Assembly: GCF_008087625.1 (NCBI RefSeq)
Contig: NZ_CP042997.1
Location: 682,001 to 746,000 of the forward strand
Direction of reading: 5' to 3'
DNA length: 64,000 bases
Source: Aquisphaera giovannonii
GTDB lineage: Bacteria; Planctomycetota; Planctomycetia; Isosphaerales; Isosphaeraceae
The notes beneath the pieces were generated by a model. The model ran no database searches, was not told the DNA's origin, and worked only from the letters and a program-made list of their open reading frames with translations. Positions 1-9,691 of the stretch are shown in pieces. Made by a program: the position numbers and the translations under genes. The first letter of the stretch is position 1. Each line of letters opens with the position of its first letter.

Positions 1-2390
1 AACGTCGCCACCGTTAGCTTCACCATCGGCCACGTCAACCTGCCGCCGACGGCCATCAACGACTTCTACGCGGTCGCCTCCAACGCGACCCTGAGCGTGA
101 ACTCGGCCTCGGGCGTGCTGGCCAACGACACCGAGCCGGACGGCCTGACGCTCTCGGCGGTGCTCGAGACCGGGCCGTCTCACGGGACCTTGACGCTGAA
201 CAACGACGGCTCGTTCACCTACACCCCGGCCGCCGGCTACGTCGGGCTCGACTCGTTCTCGTACCACGCCACCGCCGGCGCTGGGCTGGACAGCAACGTC
301 GCGACGGTCACCCTCACGATCACCCCGTCGGCGCCCAACCTCCCCCCCGTGGCGCTCGGCGACCTCTTCGGCGTCAATGAGAATTCGAGCCTGAACGTCA
401 CGGCCCCCGGCGTGCTGGGCAACGACACCGACGTCGCCAGCCTGCCCCTGAGCGCCGTCCTGGTCTCGGGCCCGTCGCACGGGACGCTTTCGCTGAACAG
501 CGACGGGTCGTTCGCCTACACGCCGAACGCCAATTACTTCGGCGTGGACGGCTTCACCTACCAGGCGACCGACGGCACCCTGCAGAGCAACGTCGCCGCC
601 GTCGTCATCAACGTGAACCGGGTCGACCAGGCGCCGGTGGCGAACAACGACGCCTACGTGGTGAACGAGAATGCCACGCTCGCGGTCGTCGGCCCCGGGG
701 TGCTGGCCAACGACACGCAGAACAACAACCTGCCGCTCTCCGCCGTGCTCGTCACGAACCCGTCGCACGGGTCGCTGTCGCTGAACGCCGACGGCTCGTT
801 CACCTACACCCCGGCCGCCAACTACTACGGACCGGACAGCTTCAGCTACCGGGCGACGGCCGCCGCCGGCGCGCTCGTCAGCGGCACGGCGACGGTCAAC
901 CTGACGGTCAACCGGGTGGACCTGCCCCCGGTCGCCGTCGGCGACTCGTTCAGCGTGAACGAGAACGCGTCGCTCACCATCAGCGCTCCGGGCGTGCTCG
1001 CCAATGACACGCAGAACAACGGCCTGCCGCTGGGCGCCGTGCTGGTCTCGGGCCCGTCGCACGGGACGCTTTCGCTGAACAGCAACGGCTCCTTCACCTA
1101 CACCCCGGCCGCGAACTACTTCGGCGCCGACAGCTTCACCTACCAGGCCACCGCCGCCGGCGGCACGATGATCAGCAACGTGGCGACGGTGAACGTCAGC
1201 GTAAATCAGGTGGACCTCGCCCCGGTCGCCAACAACGACGCCTACGCCGTGGGCGAGAACCAGAGCCTGACGGTCCCGTTCGTCACGGGCGTGCTGGCCA
1301 ACGACGCGCAGAACAACAACCTGCCGCTCTCCGCCGTGCTCGTCACGAATCCGTCGCACGGGTCGCTGAGCCTGAACGCCGACGGCTCGTTCACCTACAC
1401 CCCGGCGGCCGGATACTTCGGCGCCGACAGCTTCACCTACCGCGCCACCGCCTCGGGCGGTTCGCTGTCCAGCAACGTCGCGACGGTCAACCTCACCGTC
1501 GGCCGGGTGGACCTGCCTCCGGTGGCGGCGAACGACGCGTACTCGGTGAGCGAGGGGGCGGGCCTGACGGCATCCGCCGGCGCCGGCGTGCTGGCCAACG
1601 ACGCGCAGAACAACAACCTGCCGCTCTCCGCCGTGCTGGTGTCCGGGCCGTCGCACGGGACGCTGTCGCTGAACAGCGACGGCTCGTTCACCTACACGCC
1701 GGCGGCCGGCTACTTCGGTTCCGACGGCTTCACGTACCGGGCCACGGCCTCCGGCGGGTCGCTGGTCAGCAACACGGCGACGGTGAGCATCAGCGTCGCC
1801 CGCGTGGACCTGCCGCCGGTGGCCAACGGCGACTCGTACGCAGTCAACCAGAACGGCACGCTCTCGGTGCTGTCGGGCACCGGGGTGCTGGCGAACGACA
1901 CGCAGAACAACGGCCTCCCGCTCTCCGCGACGCTGGTGACCCCGCCGTCGCACGGCACGCTGGCCCTGAACGCCGACGGCTCGTTCACCTACACGCCGGC
2001 GGCCGGCTACGTGGGCCAGGACACCTTCACCTACCGGGCGACGGCCTCCGGGGGTTCGCTGTCCAGCAGCCCGGCCAGCGTCACCGTCACGGTGGTCCAG
2101 GCCGCGATGCCGCCCGTCGGCGTCGGCGACGTGTATTCGACCACCTACAACCAGAGGATCGTCGTCCCCGGCACGATCGGCGTCCTCGCGAACGACGTGA
2201 ACAACAGCGGCACCCCCCTGAGGGCCGACCTGGTGTCCGGCCCGTCGCACGGCTCGCTGACGCTGAACGCCGACGGCTCGTTCATCTACACGCCGATCAA
2301 CTTCGGCGGGACGGACCAGTTCACGTACCGCGTCACCGACGGCCTCGGGAGGAGCAGCCTCGCCACGGCCAGCATCGACGTGAAGGACAA
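1..2390 (+). repeat. Eight tandem ~290-bp coding repeats (Ig/cadherin-like units)
   Basis: The eight protein repeats are also strong DNA repeats. The stretch coding for NLPLSAVLV and for PSHG recurs nearly base for base in several units, for example around 730-770, 1315-1360 and 1610-1660. Such near-identity in a variable surface protein suggests recent unit duplication or gene conversion. Unit number is likely to vary between strains and to cause assembly errors. Confidence 0.8.
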
Positions 2391-2979
2391 CGGGCCGATC
2401 GTGACCCAGATGGTCCGGTACGGCTGCAAGCCCAAGTGGGCGGAGTGGATGCTGACCTTCGACCGGCCGATGGACCCGGCGTCCGTGGCCAACCCGGCGA
2501 ACTATCAACTCCTGGTCGCCACCCGGGGCAAGACCTTCGCCCCGAGGACGTTCAAGGCGGTCAAGCTGATCAAGGCGGTCTACGACCCGGTCAACCACAC
2601 GGTGAGGCTGTACCCGAAGGGGCCGCAGGTCGCCCGGAAGTACTACCAGATGACGGCGTTCGGGTCGGGCCTGACCGACACCAGCGGCGTGCACCTGGAC
2701 GGCGACGCCAACGGCGTGGCCGGCGGCAACTACGTCCACCGGTTCGGGTTCGAGGCCTTCGTGGGCCAGGACCCGTGGACCATGGGAGAGACGACCAGGG
2801 CGGCGAGCCTGGTCGCCTCCGCCGACGTCAAGGTGGGCCACAAGGCGAAGGCCGTGCACCACCCGAAGCGGCACCCGGTCAACCACCAGAAGGCGAAGGC
2901 GAACCCCTGCGCCCCGGCCGCGTCGGCCCCCGCGAACGTCGCCGCGGTGGACCACGTCCTGGCGGGCGGCCTCGGCTGA
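1..2979 (+). CDS. Large cadherin/Ig-repeat surface protein, C-terminal part (5' end outside window)
   Basis: The frame is open from base 1, so the true start lies upstream; the GTG at 97 is internal. Eight tandem units of about 95-98 residues are visible, each with the pattern PPVA.ND.Y.V...L.V...GVLANDT, then PSHGTL.LN.DGSFTYTP, then D.FTY.AT. This is the bacterial cadherin/Big-type domain found in large adhesins. After the repeats (from about base 2395) comes a different domain containing MLTFDRPMDPASVANPANY, resembling SbsA/Big_5-like Ig domains, and then a His/Lys-rich tail. A role in cell-surface adhesion or matrix formation is inferred from the family. There is no cysteine-rich or membrane segment at the C-terminus. 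A frameshifted small relative lies just downstream. Confidence 0.85.
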   Translation, partial: NVATVSFTIGHVNLPPTAINDFYAVASNATLSVNSASGVLANDTEPDGLTLSAVLETGPSHGTLTLNNDGSFTYTPAAGYVGLDSFSYHATAGAGLDSNVATVTLTITPSAPNLPPVALGDLFGVNENSSLNVTAPGVLGNDTDVASLPLSAVLVSGPSHGTLSLNSDGSFAYTPNANYFGVDGFTYQATDGTLQSNVAAVVINVNRVDQAPVANNDAYVVNENATLAVVGPGVLANDTQNNNLPLSAVLVTNPSHGSLSLNADGSFTYTPAANYYGPDSFSYRATAAAGALVSGTATVNLTVNRVDLPPVAVGDSFSVNENASLTISAPGVLANDTQNNGLPLGAVLVSGPSHGTLSLNSNGSFTYTPAANYFGADSFTYQATAAGGTMISNVATVNVSVNQVDLAPVANNDAYAVGENQSLTVPFVTGVLANDAQNNNLPLSAVLVTNPSHGSLSLNADGSFTYTPAAGYFGADSFTYRATASGGSLSSNVATVNLTVGRVDLPPVAANDAYSVSEGAGLTASAGAGVLANDAQNNNLPLSAVLVSGPSHGTLSLNSDGSFTYTPAAGYFGSDGFTYRATASGGSLVSNTATVSISVARVDLPPVANGDSYAVNQNGTLSVLSGTGVLANDTQNNGLPLSATLVTPPSHGTLALNADGSFTYTPAAGYVGQDTFTYRATASGGSLSSSPASVTVTVVQAAMPPVGVGDVYSTTYNQRIVVPGTIGVLANDVNNSGTPLRADLVSGPSHGSLTLNADGSFIYTPINFGGTDQFTYRVTDGLGRSSLATASIDVKDNGPIVTQMVRYGCKPKWAEWMLTFDRPMDPASVANPANYQLLVATRGKTFAPRTFKAVKLIKAVYDPVNHTVRLYPKGPQVARKYYQMTAFGSGLTDTSGVHLDGDANGVAGGNYVHRFGFEAFVGQDPWTMGETTRAASLVASADVKVGHKAKAVHHPKRHPVNHQKAKANPCAPAASAPANVAAVDHVLAGGLG

Positions 2980-3097
2980 TCCGGGAAGGAACCCCCGTCG
3001 TCATGCCCCGCCCCACGGCCCCGGACGCGGCCTCGTGTGGCGGGCATGAGCGGCCGCCGAGGACGACCATCGGTCGGAGCCGGCGGCCGTCTCCGAG

Positions 3098-3827
3098 GTG
3101 GTACACGACGTCGTGTGCCACCCTCCCCGACTTCGCAACGAGGCGAACCATGATCACGGTATCGGGCTCAAGTTCCGCGGGATGGCAGATGAGGTTGCGG
3201 GCCGCCCTCGCCCGGGCGGCTCGCACAGGCCGTCGGCCCGGCCGACGCCGCGGGGGGCGGTCTCATGCGTCCCGCTGGAGCCGCGGGCGCTCCTGACGGC
3301 GACCGCACTGGCGGACGCCTACAGCGTCATCTCGGGGGTGCCGTCCTCCGCCGGCGCTCAGCAGGGCGTCCTCGCCGACGACGCGATCGCATCGGGCAAC
3401 GCGCCGTCGGTCTCGGCCAACACGACGCCCTCGCACGGCATGCTCGCCATGAACTCGGGCGGCACGTTCACCTACACGGCGGACTCCGGCGACGTCGGCA
3501 CGGACTCCTTCTCCTACGCGGCCTCGGACGGCCGCGGCAACGACCATCACGTTCGACGAGGCCCTTGACGCCGCCTCGCCGGAGAATCCGGCCGCCTATC
3601 GCCTCGTCAAGGCGGGCCGTAATGGGAGGTTCGTCGGCAGGGGGAGCCGCGCGATCCGCATCGGGAAGGTCGTCTACGACCCCACTCGCCGGACCGTGAC
3701 CCTCTCCCCGAAGCCATTCCCCGCGGGCGGAACGTACCAGATCGCGATCCTCGGCGCCGGCCCGGTGCGCATCGTGGACACGACCGGAGTATCGCTGGGG
3801 GCGCGGCGGACGGGACCTCGGGCGTGA
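3098..3827 (+). pseudogene. Broken LEPR-XLL/Ig-repeat surface protein, relative of the upstream gene
   Basis: The first part, in the frame of base 3098, carries an LEPR-XLL-like leader (PLEPRALLTA) and one degenerate Ig repeat (NTTPSHGMLAMNSGGTFTYTA, then TDSFSYAASDG). At about 3540 the frame changes. From 3543 to the stop at 3825-3827 another frame encodes TITFDEALDAASPENPAAYR and on to KVVYDPTRRTVTL, which matches the post-repeat domain of the gene ending at 2979. The linker between repeat and domain is missing, so a small deletion plus frameshift is likely. The Arg-rich leader expected before LEPR lies in yet another frame from the ATG at 3150, which suggests a second frameshift. It is judged a decayed gene, although a sequencing error cannot be excluded. 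Confidence 0.65.
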
Positions 3828-4335
3828 ACATCGTCTGCACGTTCGGCGCGGCGGGCCTTCACCCGTGATGCGAGGCCCGTCCGGGTGATCGAAGTGGGCG
3901 GCGACGGCCGGGGGAAGATGCCCCGGGCGTCGGCGGATGCGGGGGCCCGGTTGGTCCCGGTTGGCCGGCCATCTCGCGGCATCTCGGTAGGTCGGGTGGG
4001 CCGCGAAATCCCCAGGGTCTGGCAGGAGCCGCGTCCACCTCCCGGGGCCGCGTCGCCGTCGGGGTGCCGCTGTCGGCGATCCTCGTTTCGAGCTTGACCG
4101 TTTCTCTGCCGCGATGCAGAATGCGGCCATCAAGTCCCCGGGGCACCCCACCACGACGCCACCTCCATGTTGTCCCGTGTCCCGGGTCCGACCTGAGCGA
4201 GAACGCAACCCGGAAGCCATGGAATGCGGCGGGGCCATCCCCCGCGGCCGGTGGCCGGGCAACCGTGGAAGACGCGACGAGGCAGCTCGGGCCCCCCCGC
4301 GGGACGGGCCCGACGCCGGATGACTGGCAGACTTC
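3828..4335. other. Intergenic, no gene seen
   Basis: About 500 bases between the broken adhesin and the next gene. Open frames on both strands are Arg/Pro-rich shadows with no recognizable domain. It probably holds the promoter of the PEP-CTERM gene, but I see no convincing -35/-10 pair. Confidence 0.4.
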
Positions 4336-4351
4336 AAGGAGGATCCTTGCC

Positions 4352-5017
4352 GTGACGCTTCGATGTCCATCCCCCATGGCCCTGGCGGGGACGCTGTTGA
4401 CTCTGAGCTGCGGCCTCCTCGCGCCGACGACCGCGAGCGCCGACTCGGTGAACCCCAACGCATCCGCATCCACCGCCACGGCCTCCTACCGCCTGACGAC
4501 CAGCACCGGCATCTCCACGCCGAGCTCCGACATCCAGGGGCCGCAGGTCATCGCCATGGTCCTGCCCCCCGGGAGCGTCGTCCCGCCCGCCAACGCCGAC
4601 GGCACGCAGGGGAGCCCCCTGACCATCCTGCCCGACTCCTCGGGCTTCGATCAGAGCCAGCTCGTCGTCGCCCTCAAGGACACCACCGGGGCCGACGGCA
4701 GCCCCGAGCAGCTCTTCGGCCTGGTCTTCTTCGGCAAGGGCCTGGACGCTGGGGGAGACCTCCACTTCAGCCTGAGCATCAACGGCGCCCTGGCGAGCAA
4801 CCCCCCGGTCCTGGAGTCCCTGACCCCGGGCGTCACCATCACCAGCGACGCCCCCGCCTCCGGCGGCTCCGGATCAGGCTCGAACCCCGGCGGCGGTTCC
4901 GGTGAGGGCCCGACGGGGGGCGACGGCACGAGCGTCCCCGAGCCGCTGTCCATGGCCCTCTGGTCGTCGGTCCTCGTCGGCATCGCCGCGAGGAGGCGGC
5001 TCCAGCCGCGCCGCTGA
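4352..5017 (+). CDS. PEP-CTERM sorting domain protein, secreted
   Basis: A 221-residue protein starting at GTG 4352. A very strong ribosome binding site (AAGGAGGA, 4336-4343) decides this start over upstream ATGs in the same frame. It has an N-terminal signal peptide (MALAGTLLTLSCGLLAPTTASA region), a Ser/Thr/Gly-rich body with no recognized enzymatic domain, and a Gly/Ser linker. It ends with the exosortase sorting signal VPEP, a hydrophobic stretch and RRR (about residues 195-221). PEP-CTERM proteins are cut by an exosortase and delivered to the outer surface or exopolysaccharide. The specific role is unknown. Confidence 0.8.
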   Translation: MTLRCPSPMALAGTLLTLSCGLLAPTTASADSVNPNASASTATASYRLTTSTGISTPSSDIQGPQVIAMVLPPGSVVPPANADGTQGSPLTILPDSSGFDQSQLVVALKDTTGADGSPEQLFGLVFFGKGLDAGGDLHFSLSINGALASNPPVLESLTPGVTITSDAPASGGSGSGSNPGGGSGEGPTGGDGTSVPEPLSMALWSSVLVGIAARRRLQPRR

Positions 5018-5147
5018 CCGATCTCGCCTGCCCGGCGTGAGGGACGTTGAAATCCCCGGCGAATCGTGCAACGATCGAATGATGGGCCCCCTGCGGGCCC
5101 ATCCCCCAGTCGTCGCGCACTCCCGCCTCCGAGCCGGGGAGATCACC

Positions 5148-6707
5148 ATGAGCGAGACGCCGGCGCACTTCGTCGCGGTCTGCCCCAGTTGCCTCTCCAG
5201 CCTGCGGATCCGGAGCGTCTACGACGGCGCCCAGGTGCGCTGCAAGCACTGCGACCACAAGTTCCGCGTCTTCTCGCCCGACCGGATCGAGGCGGCGGAG
5301 GGCGACGGCCGCGACGAGCACGACGAGTACATGGTCGTCTCCTGCCCGAGCTGCGAGACGGCCCTGGAGATGCCCCAGGAGTTCGCGGGGCATCGCGTGC
5401 GATGCAACCACTGCGAGGCGATGTTCCTCGTCGAGCACGTCGTGAAGACGCCCGCCTCGTGGACGTCGGCCCCGGACCAGGACGACCCGGTCCACCACCC
5501 CCGCGGCATCCTCACCCCGGACGACGCGCCGGGGGGCGCCGGGCGGGCGGGCCCGCGGCCGGGAACGTCCGAGGTCGCGGAGGAGCTCGCCTCGCTCCGG
5601 TCGGGGCACGAGCGGCTCGAGGCCGAGCTCGCCGCGCGCGACGGCGAGCTGTCGCGCCTGCGGTCGCAGAACGACGAGGCCGAGGCTCGGCTGGGCCGGG
5701 CCGTCGAGGAGTCCACCTCGCTGCGGCGTCGGATCGACGAGCTCGAGGCCGAGTGCGGCCGGCTGGGCGGCCTGCTCCGCGATCATGAGGCCGTCGCCAA
5801 CGAGCGTGAGGGGCTGGCCGAGGCCCGCGGCCGCCTCGAGCGGGAGCTGGCCGAGGCCCGCCTGCTCGTCGACGAGCAGGCCGTTCGGGCGCAGCGGGCC
5901 GAGGAGGGCCTGGAGGCCGCGCGGGCCGAGCTCGAGCGGGCGGGAGTCCAGCTCCGCGACCTCGACGCGGAGCATGCCACCCTCCGGGGGGATCGTGACC
6001 GGCTCGAGGGTCTGGCCGGCGGCCTCGAGGAGGAGCTCCGGGCCGCCCGCGACGAGGCCGCCCGGGTCGCCGGCGAGCTCGGCTCGCATCGCGAGGCCCT
6101 CGCCGCCGCCCGCGCCGAATCTGGGCGACTCTCCGCCGATGCGAGCGGCCTCCAGGCCGAGCTGGAGCTCGCCAGGCGCACAATGGCCGACCAGGGCGCG
6201 GAGATCGCCGCCCGTGAGCGCGAGATCGCCGCCCGTGAGCGCGAGATCGCCGAGCGGGAGCGGGCGGCCCGGGAGGAGCGTGAGCAGCTCGGGGGCGAGG
6301 TCGACCGGGTCCGGGCGAGCCTCGCCGCGATCGAGCGGGCGCACGAGTCCGAGCTGACCTCGGCGCTCGACGAGGCCCGCTCGCGGCACGCCCACGACCT
6401 CAGCTCCGCGATCGCCGAATTGAGGGCCCGGTTCGCCGACGAGCTCGAGGGCGCCCTGAATGAGGCTCGCGGCCGGCACGGCGACGACCTGGCCCGCCTG
6501 CAGTCGAGGCTCGACGAATCCGCCCAGGCGGCCGCCCGCCTCGAGGCGGACCTCCGCGACGTCGCCCGCGCCCGGTCGATCTCCGAGGCCGAGCTCGCGG
6601 CGGCCCGCGAGGAGATCGCCGCCCTCCGCAAGCAGCTCGGCGACACCCAGACGGCCACGCGGACGATGTCCTCGATGCTCGAGGGGATGGGAATCCGCCT
6701 CCACTGA
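5148..6707 (+). CDS. Double zinc-ribbon protein with long coiled coil
   Basis: A 519-residue protein; ATG 5148 is preceded by a purine-rich site. Two MJ0042-like zinc ribbons sit at the N-terminus: CPSCLSS with CKHCDHKF (about residues 12-40), then CPSCETA with CNHCEAMF (about 64-90). A long charged region of heptad-like Glu/Arg/Leu/Ala sequence follows from about residue 140 to 510, a predicted coiled coil. There is no signal peptide or membrane segment, so it is probably cytosolic. The function is unknown; zinc-ribbon plus coiled-coil proteins of this kind are common in planctomycetes. A 21-bp in-frame tandem repeat lies in the coiled coil. Confidence 0.75.
   Translation: MSETPAHFVAVCPSCLSSLRIRSVYDGAQVRCKHCDHKFRVFSPDRIEAAEGDGRDEHDEYMVVSCPSCETALEMPQEFAGHRVRCNHCEAMFLVEHVVKTPASWTSAPDQDDPVHHPRGILTPDDAPGGAGRAGPRPGTSEVAEELASLRSGHERLEAELAARDGELSRLRSQNDEAEARLGRAVEESTSLRRRIDELEAECGRLGGLLRDHEAVANEREGLAEARGRLERELAEARLLVDEQAVRAQRAEEGLEAARAELERAGVQLRDLDAEHATLRGDRDRLEGLAGGLEEELRAARDEAARVAGELGSHREALAAARAESGRLSADASGLQAELELARRTMADQGAEIAAREREIAAREREIAERERAAREEREQLGGEVDRVRASLAAIERAHESELTSALDEARSRHAHDLSSAIAELRARFADELEGALNEARGRHGDDLARLQSRLDESAQAAARLEADLRDVARARSISEAELAAAREEIAALRKQLGDTQTATRTMSSMLEGMGIRLH
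6201..6263 (+). repeat. Three tandem 21-bp units in the coiled-coil gene
   Basis: The unit gagatcgccgcccgtgagcg(c) occurs twice exactly and a third time with changes. It encodes EIAARER, EIAARER, EIAERER, one heptad per unit. Slippage would lengthen the coiled coil without changing frame. Confidence 0.8.
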
Positions 6708-6755
6708 CGGTCATGCCGCATCGGGCCCGGCGACTCGCCGCCGCCCCGGGATGCC

Positions 6756-7019
6756 TCACGCCCCGGCCTTCGGGGCCCTCCTGTCCTGGCCCTTCTCCTT
6801 CGACGTGGGGGAGAAGCTCTCGTTGGCCCTCCGCTCCTCCTCAAGGACGGGATCGACCACCCTCGATTGCCTGGCGGCGCCCGCGGCCGCGGGGTCGATC
6901 ATCTCCATATTCCGATACGGATCCTCGGCGGCCGAGTCGCCGCATCCCGGGAGGCAGGACGCGGCGAGGCCCAGCACCAAGGCGCCCCAGGGCCGGGCGC
7001 GAAGCGGACGGATGCGCAT
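6756..7019 (-). CDS. Small lipoprotein
   Basis: An 87-residue protein with an N-terminal Arg-rich, hydrophobic signal ending in a lipobox (LPGC, Cys at about residue 26). A short charged mature part of about 60 residues follows. It lies about 105 bases downstream of the DUF1559 gene on the same strand. Small lipoproteins or secreted proteins often follow DUF1559 genes in planctomycetes, so co-transcription is likely. No domain is recognized. Confidence 0.7.
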   Translation of the reverse strand: MRIRPLRARPWGALVLGLAASCLPGCGDSAAEDPYRNMEMIDPAAAGAARQSRVVDPVLEEERRANESFSPTSKEKGQDRRAPKAGA

Positions 7020-7123
7020 GAAGGGTCTCCTCTGTCGTGTCGAGCGGGATCCCGCGGCACGCCGCCCCGAGGCGAGGCCCGGGCCGGCGGGGGCCGACGG
7101 ACGGGGCGGGTGGAGGGAGGGGA

Positions 7124-8242
7124 TCAGTACGAATCGGCGCTCAGGACGCCCTGGTCGTCGATCGCGGAGAGCATGCGGAAGGTGGCCGGATTCACGGTGC
7201 TCTTGATGAAGTGCACCGATCCGTCGGACATGAGCATGTTGACGCCGCCGGGGTGGGGTCCGCCGAACATCCGCTGCCAGAGGGTGCCGGTGCTCTTGTC
7301 GTTCGGGGCCGGGGGGGAGTTGCAGATGCCCTTGTACGGGGGCGCCTGAGCGTCGCCGACCGGCGGGAAGTGCCAGCGGACGCAGTCCTCATCCCAGCCG
7401 GAGTTCTGCCACATCTCGTTGTCGCCGCCGGCGCTCCCCCAGACCGCGGGCGAGAGGGACTTCTCCCCGACCAGGAACGAGTTCGACGTGCCGTCCGTGA
7501 AGTCGGCCAGGCGACGCACGGCGCCAAGGCCGCCCCAGACGATCGCCCCCTTGCCGCCGGGCGTGTTCCCCTTGTTGTAGGAGTTGCTCGAGAGCGGGCC
7601 GTAATTGGGCAGGCTGCCGTTGGGAGGGGCGGGGATGAACGCGCCGTTGCCGCAGCCGTAGGCCGAGCCGTAGAGGAACCCGGCGCAGCCCGCATAGTCG
7701 GCCCGCGCGTGGGCCGTGGCGACGCCGGACGAGACGGTCACGTACGTGTAGTTGGGCCGCCGGGTCGGGCAGTTGTAGCTCGGGATCACCACCTGGGAGA
7801 CGGCGAACTCGCCGTCCATCGAGCTGTCGCGGCCGTCGGCGATCGGGGGCGTGCTGAAGTTCGCCATGTTGTACACGGGCTGCTGCTCGATGTACGGCAG
7901 GATCTTGAAGAACTGGTTCCAGCCGTTGGGCGTGGCCGCGTTGCAGCAGGCCCCGTTCTGCGGGTAGTTGTCCTTGTCCGCCGCCCCGGACGTCGTCACC
8001 GCGGCGGGATCGCCGTCATACGGCCCCTGCGGCAGGTGGCCGTACGTCGACTCGAAGTTCAGCATCCCCAGCCCGATCTGCTTCAGGTTGTTCGTGCACT
8101 GGGCCCGCCGGCCCGCCTCCCTCGCCGACTGCACCGCCGGCAGCAGCAGCGCGATCAGGACGGCGATGATGGCGATCACCACCAGCAGCTCGATCAGCGT
8201 GAAACCCCGCGAATTCCCCGAAATCCGAGACGTACCAGACAT
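7124..8242 (-). CDS. DUF1559 prepilin-like (type II pseudopilin N-terminus) protein
   Basis: A 372-residue protein. The start ATG (8242) is favoured by a GAGGCGG site 9 bases upstream; ATG 8260 is an alternative. The N-terminus has the prepilin cleavage and helix motif ([20 protein letters not shown]) followed by [26 protein letters not shown], the hallmark of DUF1559. The C-terminus has the H-X9-DG motif ([12 protein letters not shown]), then FIKSTVNP. Members are exported and probably assembled or anchored as pseudopilins. Planctomycete genomes carry dozens, and individual functions are unknown. The small lipoprotein downstream is probably in the same operon. Confidence 0.93.
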   Translation of the reverse strand: MSGTSRISGNSRGFTLIELLVVIAIIAVLIALLLPAVQSAREAGRRAQCTNNLKQIGLGMLNFESTYGHLPQGPYDGDPAAVTTSGAADKDNYPQNGACCNAATPNGWNQFFKILPYIEQQPVYNMANFSTPPIADGRDSSMDGEFAVSQVVIPSYNCPTRRPNYTYVTVSSGVATAHARADYAGCAGFLYGSAYGCGNGAFIPAPPNGSLPNYGPLSSNSYNKGNTPGGKGAIVWGGLGAVRRLADFTDGTSNSFLVGEKSLSPAVWGSAGGDNEMWQNSGWDEDCVRWHFPPVGDAQAPPYKGICNSPPAPNDKSTGTLWQRMFGGPHPGGVNMLMSDGSVHFIKSTVNPATFRMLSAIDDQGVLSADSY

Positions 8243-8286
8243 CGCGCAGACCCGCCTCATCACATGGATTGTTAAAACAACTACAT

Positions 8287-8306
8287 ACTGTGGTGAAAGA
8301 CACAGT
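8287..8306. promoter_or_regulatory. Inverted repeat ACTGTG-N8-CACAGT upstream of the DUF1559 gene
   Basis: A perfect 6-bp inverted repeat lies 45-64 bases upstream of the DUF1559 start, in a short A+T-rich patch (about 8255-8330) that stands out from the G+C-rich surroundings. It could be an operator. No regulator can be assigned. Confidence 0.3.
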
Positions 8307-8511
8307 GAGTAGTCACCAACTTGTCGGCTCCCGAGTCTAAGCGCGGCGTGGACGGATCCGGGGAAGCTCGCGTGAAGATTCGAAGGATATCGGGGCGGCC
8401 GGCCGCGCGTGCGATGCCGCGGGGGGCCCGGCCGATGAGGGGGCGGAACGCCGCCGAATGGCGCACGCACCCGGCGGCCCCGGGGGATCGGCACGCCCCG
8501 AGCCGCGTCGC

Positions 8512-9480
8512 TCAGCGGGCGCCGCGGTCCTTCCAGACCTGGAAGGCCGGGTAGGGCTTGCGGCGGGCCGAGAGGAGTCCCCAGGACTGTTCGATGACCA
8601 GGCCGGAGGCCTCGCTCTTCCAGGGGAGGTCGAAGGCTTCGAAGGCGACGGAGTGGAAGGCGCGGGCCGCGGGAGCCGAGTCGGGGGACGGCCGGGCGAC
8701 GCGGCCCGGCGCGAGGTAGGCGTCCCAGAAGGCGGCCTGGGCCTCGGGGGAATAATTCTCCCGGCCGGCGTGGGGGAGGCCCGTCTCCTTGACGATCACC
8801 GGCTTGCCCGACCTCGCGGCCAGCGCGAGGGCCTCCTCGCGCACCCAGGCCGCGGCCTCGGCCGGCCCGAGACCCTTGCGGTCGAACACCGGGTGGATAT
8901 TGGGCGCGAGGAAGTCGCCGTAGGACATGAGCTTCCGCTCGGCCTTCGCATACGCGGCCAGCGGCTCGCTCGTCCCGATGGGCACGCCGGCCGGAAGCGT
9001 CTTCCGGAGCCGCCTCGCGGCGATCGCGAGGTCGTCGGCCTCGTAGCGGCCGAACGTCAGGCCCTCGTTGCCGACGATCACGCCGATGGCGAGCTCGTCC
9101 CGGTGCAGCCGTGCCAGCTGCGCCACTCCGTCGAGCTCGGCCGCGGACTTCGGATCCCAGATCGCCAGAAGCACGGCGCGGAACTTCAGCTCGACGGCCA
9201 GGCCGACGATCCTCGGCGTGCAGGCCTCGTTGTACCCGTAGAGGACCAGGCCGTCGAACGCCGGCCGCAGCGCCTCGAGGTCGGCGCGGATCGAGCTGGT
9301 CGCCAGCTTCTTCTGGTTGGCTTCCTGCCGCGGGTCCAGCTCCGAAGGCGTGTAGCCGATCATCGAGGGCGCGGGCGTGCCGGCGAGGTAGGCGTACAGG
9401 CTCGGCTCCTCGGCGGCCGGGCGGGACGCGGCGGCCGCCAGGAGGGCCGACATCGCGAATGCGGCGACGCGATAACGCAT
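8512..9480 (-). CDS. Secreted glycoside hydrolase family 17-like (beta-1,3-glucanase-like) protein
   Basis: A 322-residue protein with a signal peptide (about residues 1-20). It has the (beta/alpha)8 features of GH17/exo-beta-1,3-glucanase-like proteins. The putative acid/base Glu is in VIVGNEGL (Glu139) and the putative nucleophile Glu in VIVKETGLP (Glu232). NIHPVFD and a C-terminal SWGLL segment also fit. Hydrolysis of beta-1,3-linked glucans or a related polymer outside the cytoplasm is inferred from family membership; the substrate is not known. It stands alone, flanked by unrelated genes. Confidence 0.75.
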   Translation of the reverse strand: MRYRVAAFAMSALLAAAASRPAAEEPSLYAYLAGTPAPSMIGYTPSELDPRQEANQKKLATSSIRADLEALRPAFDGLVLYGYNEACTPRIVGLAVELKFRAVLLAIWDPKSAAELDGVAQLARLHRDELAIGVIVGNEGLTFGRYEADDLAIAARRLRKTLPAGVPIGTSEPLAAYAKAERKLMSYGDFLAPNIHPVFDRKGLGPAEAAAWVREEALALAARSGKPVIVKETGLPHAGRENYSPEAQAAFWDAYLAPGRVARPSPDSAPAARAFHSVAFEAFDLPWKSEASGLVIEQSWGLLSARRKPYPAFQVWKDRGAR

Positions 9481-9691
9481 GCTCTTGCGATCCCCGTCTG
9501 GTCGCGCCGAGACTGGCCCGCGGGCCGGCCCGCGGGATCGCCCCCCTCGCGGCGGCGTGACGGCGGGCGACGCCTCGAGGGACGGCGCGACGCGAAGGGC
9601 CGCCCCGGGCCCGATTCGGCGGCGATTCTATCGCGCCCCGGGGCCCGTCGCGACGGGCAGGCAGCCCGGGAGCGAGATGCCGCGACCCGGC

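Noticed and set aside
1..2390. CRISPR or intergenic repeat array
   Set aside because: The repeats are about 290 bp, in frame and protein-coding; there are no spacers.
4064..4351. Upstream ATG start for the first PEP-CTERM protein
   Set aside because: The extra 96 residues are Arg/Pro-rich and would bury the signal peptide; the AAGGAGGA site fits GTG 4352.
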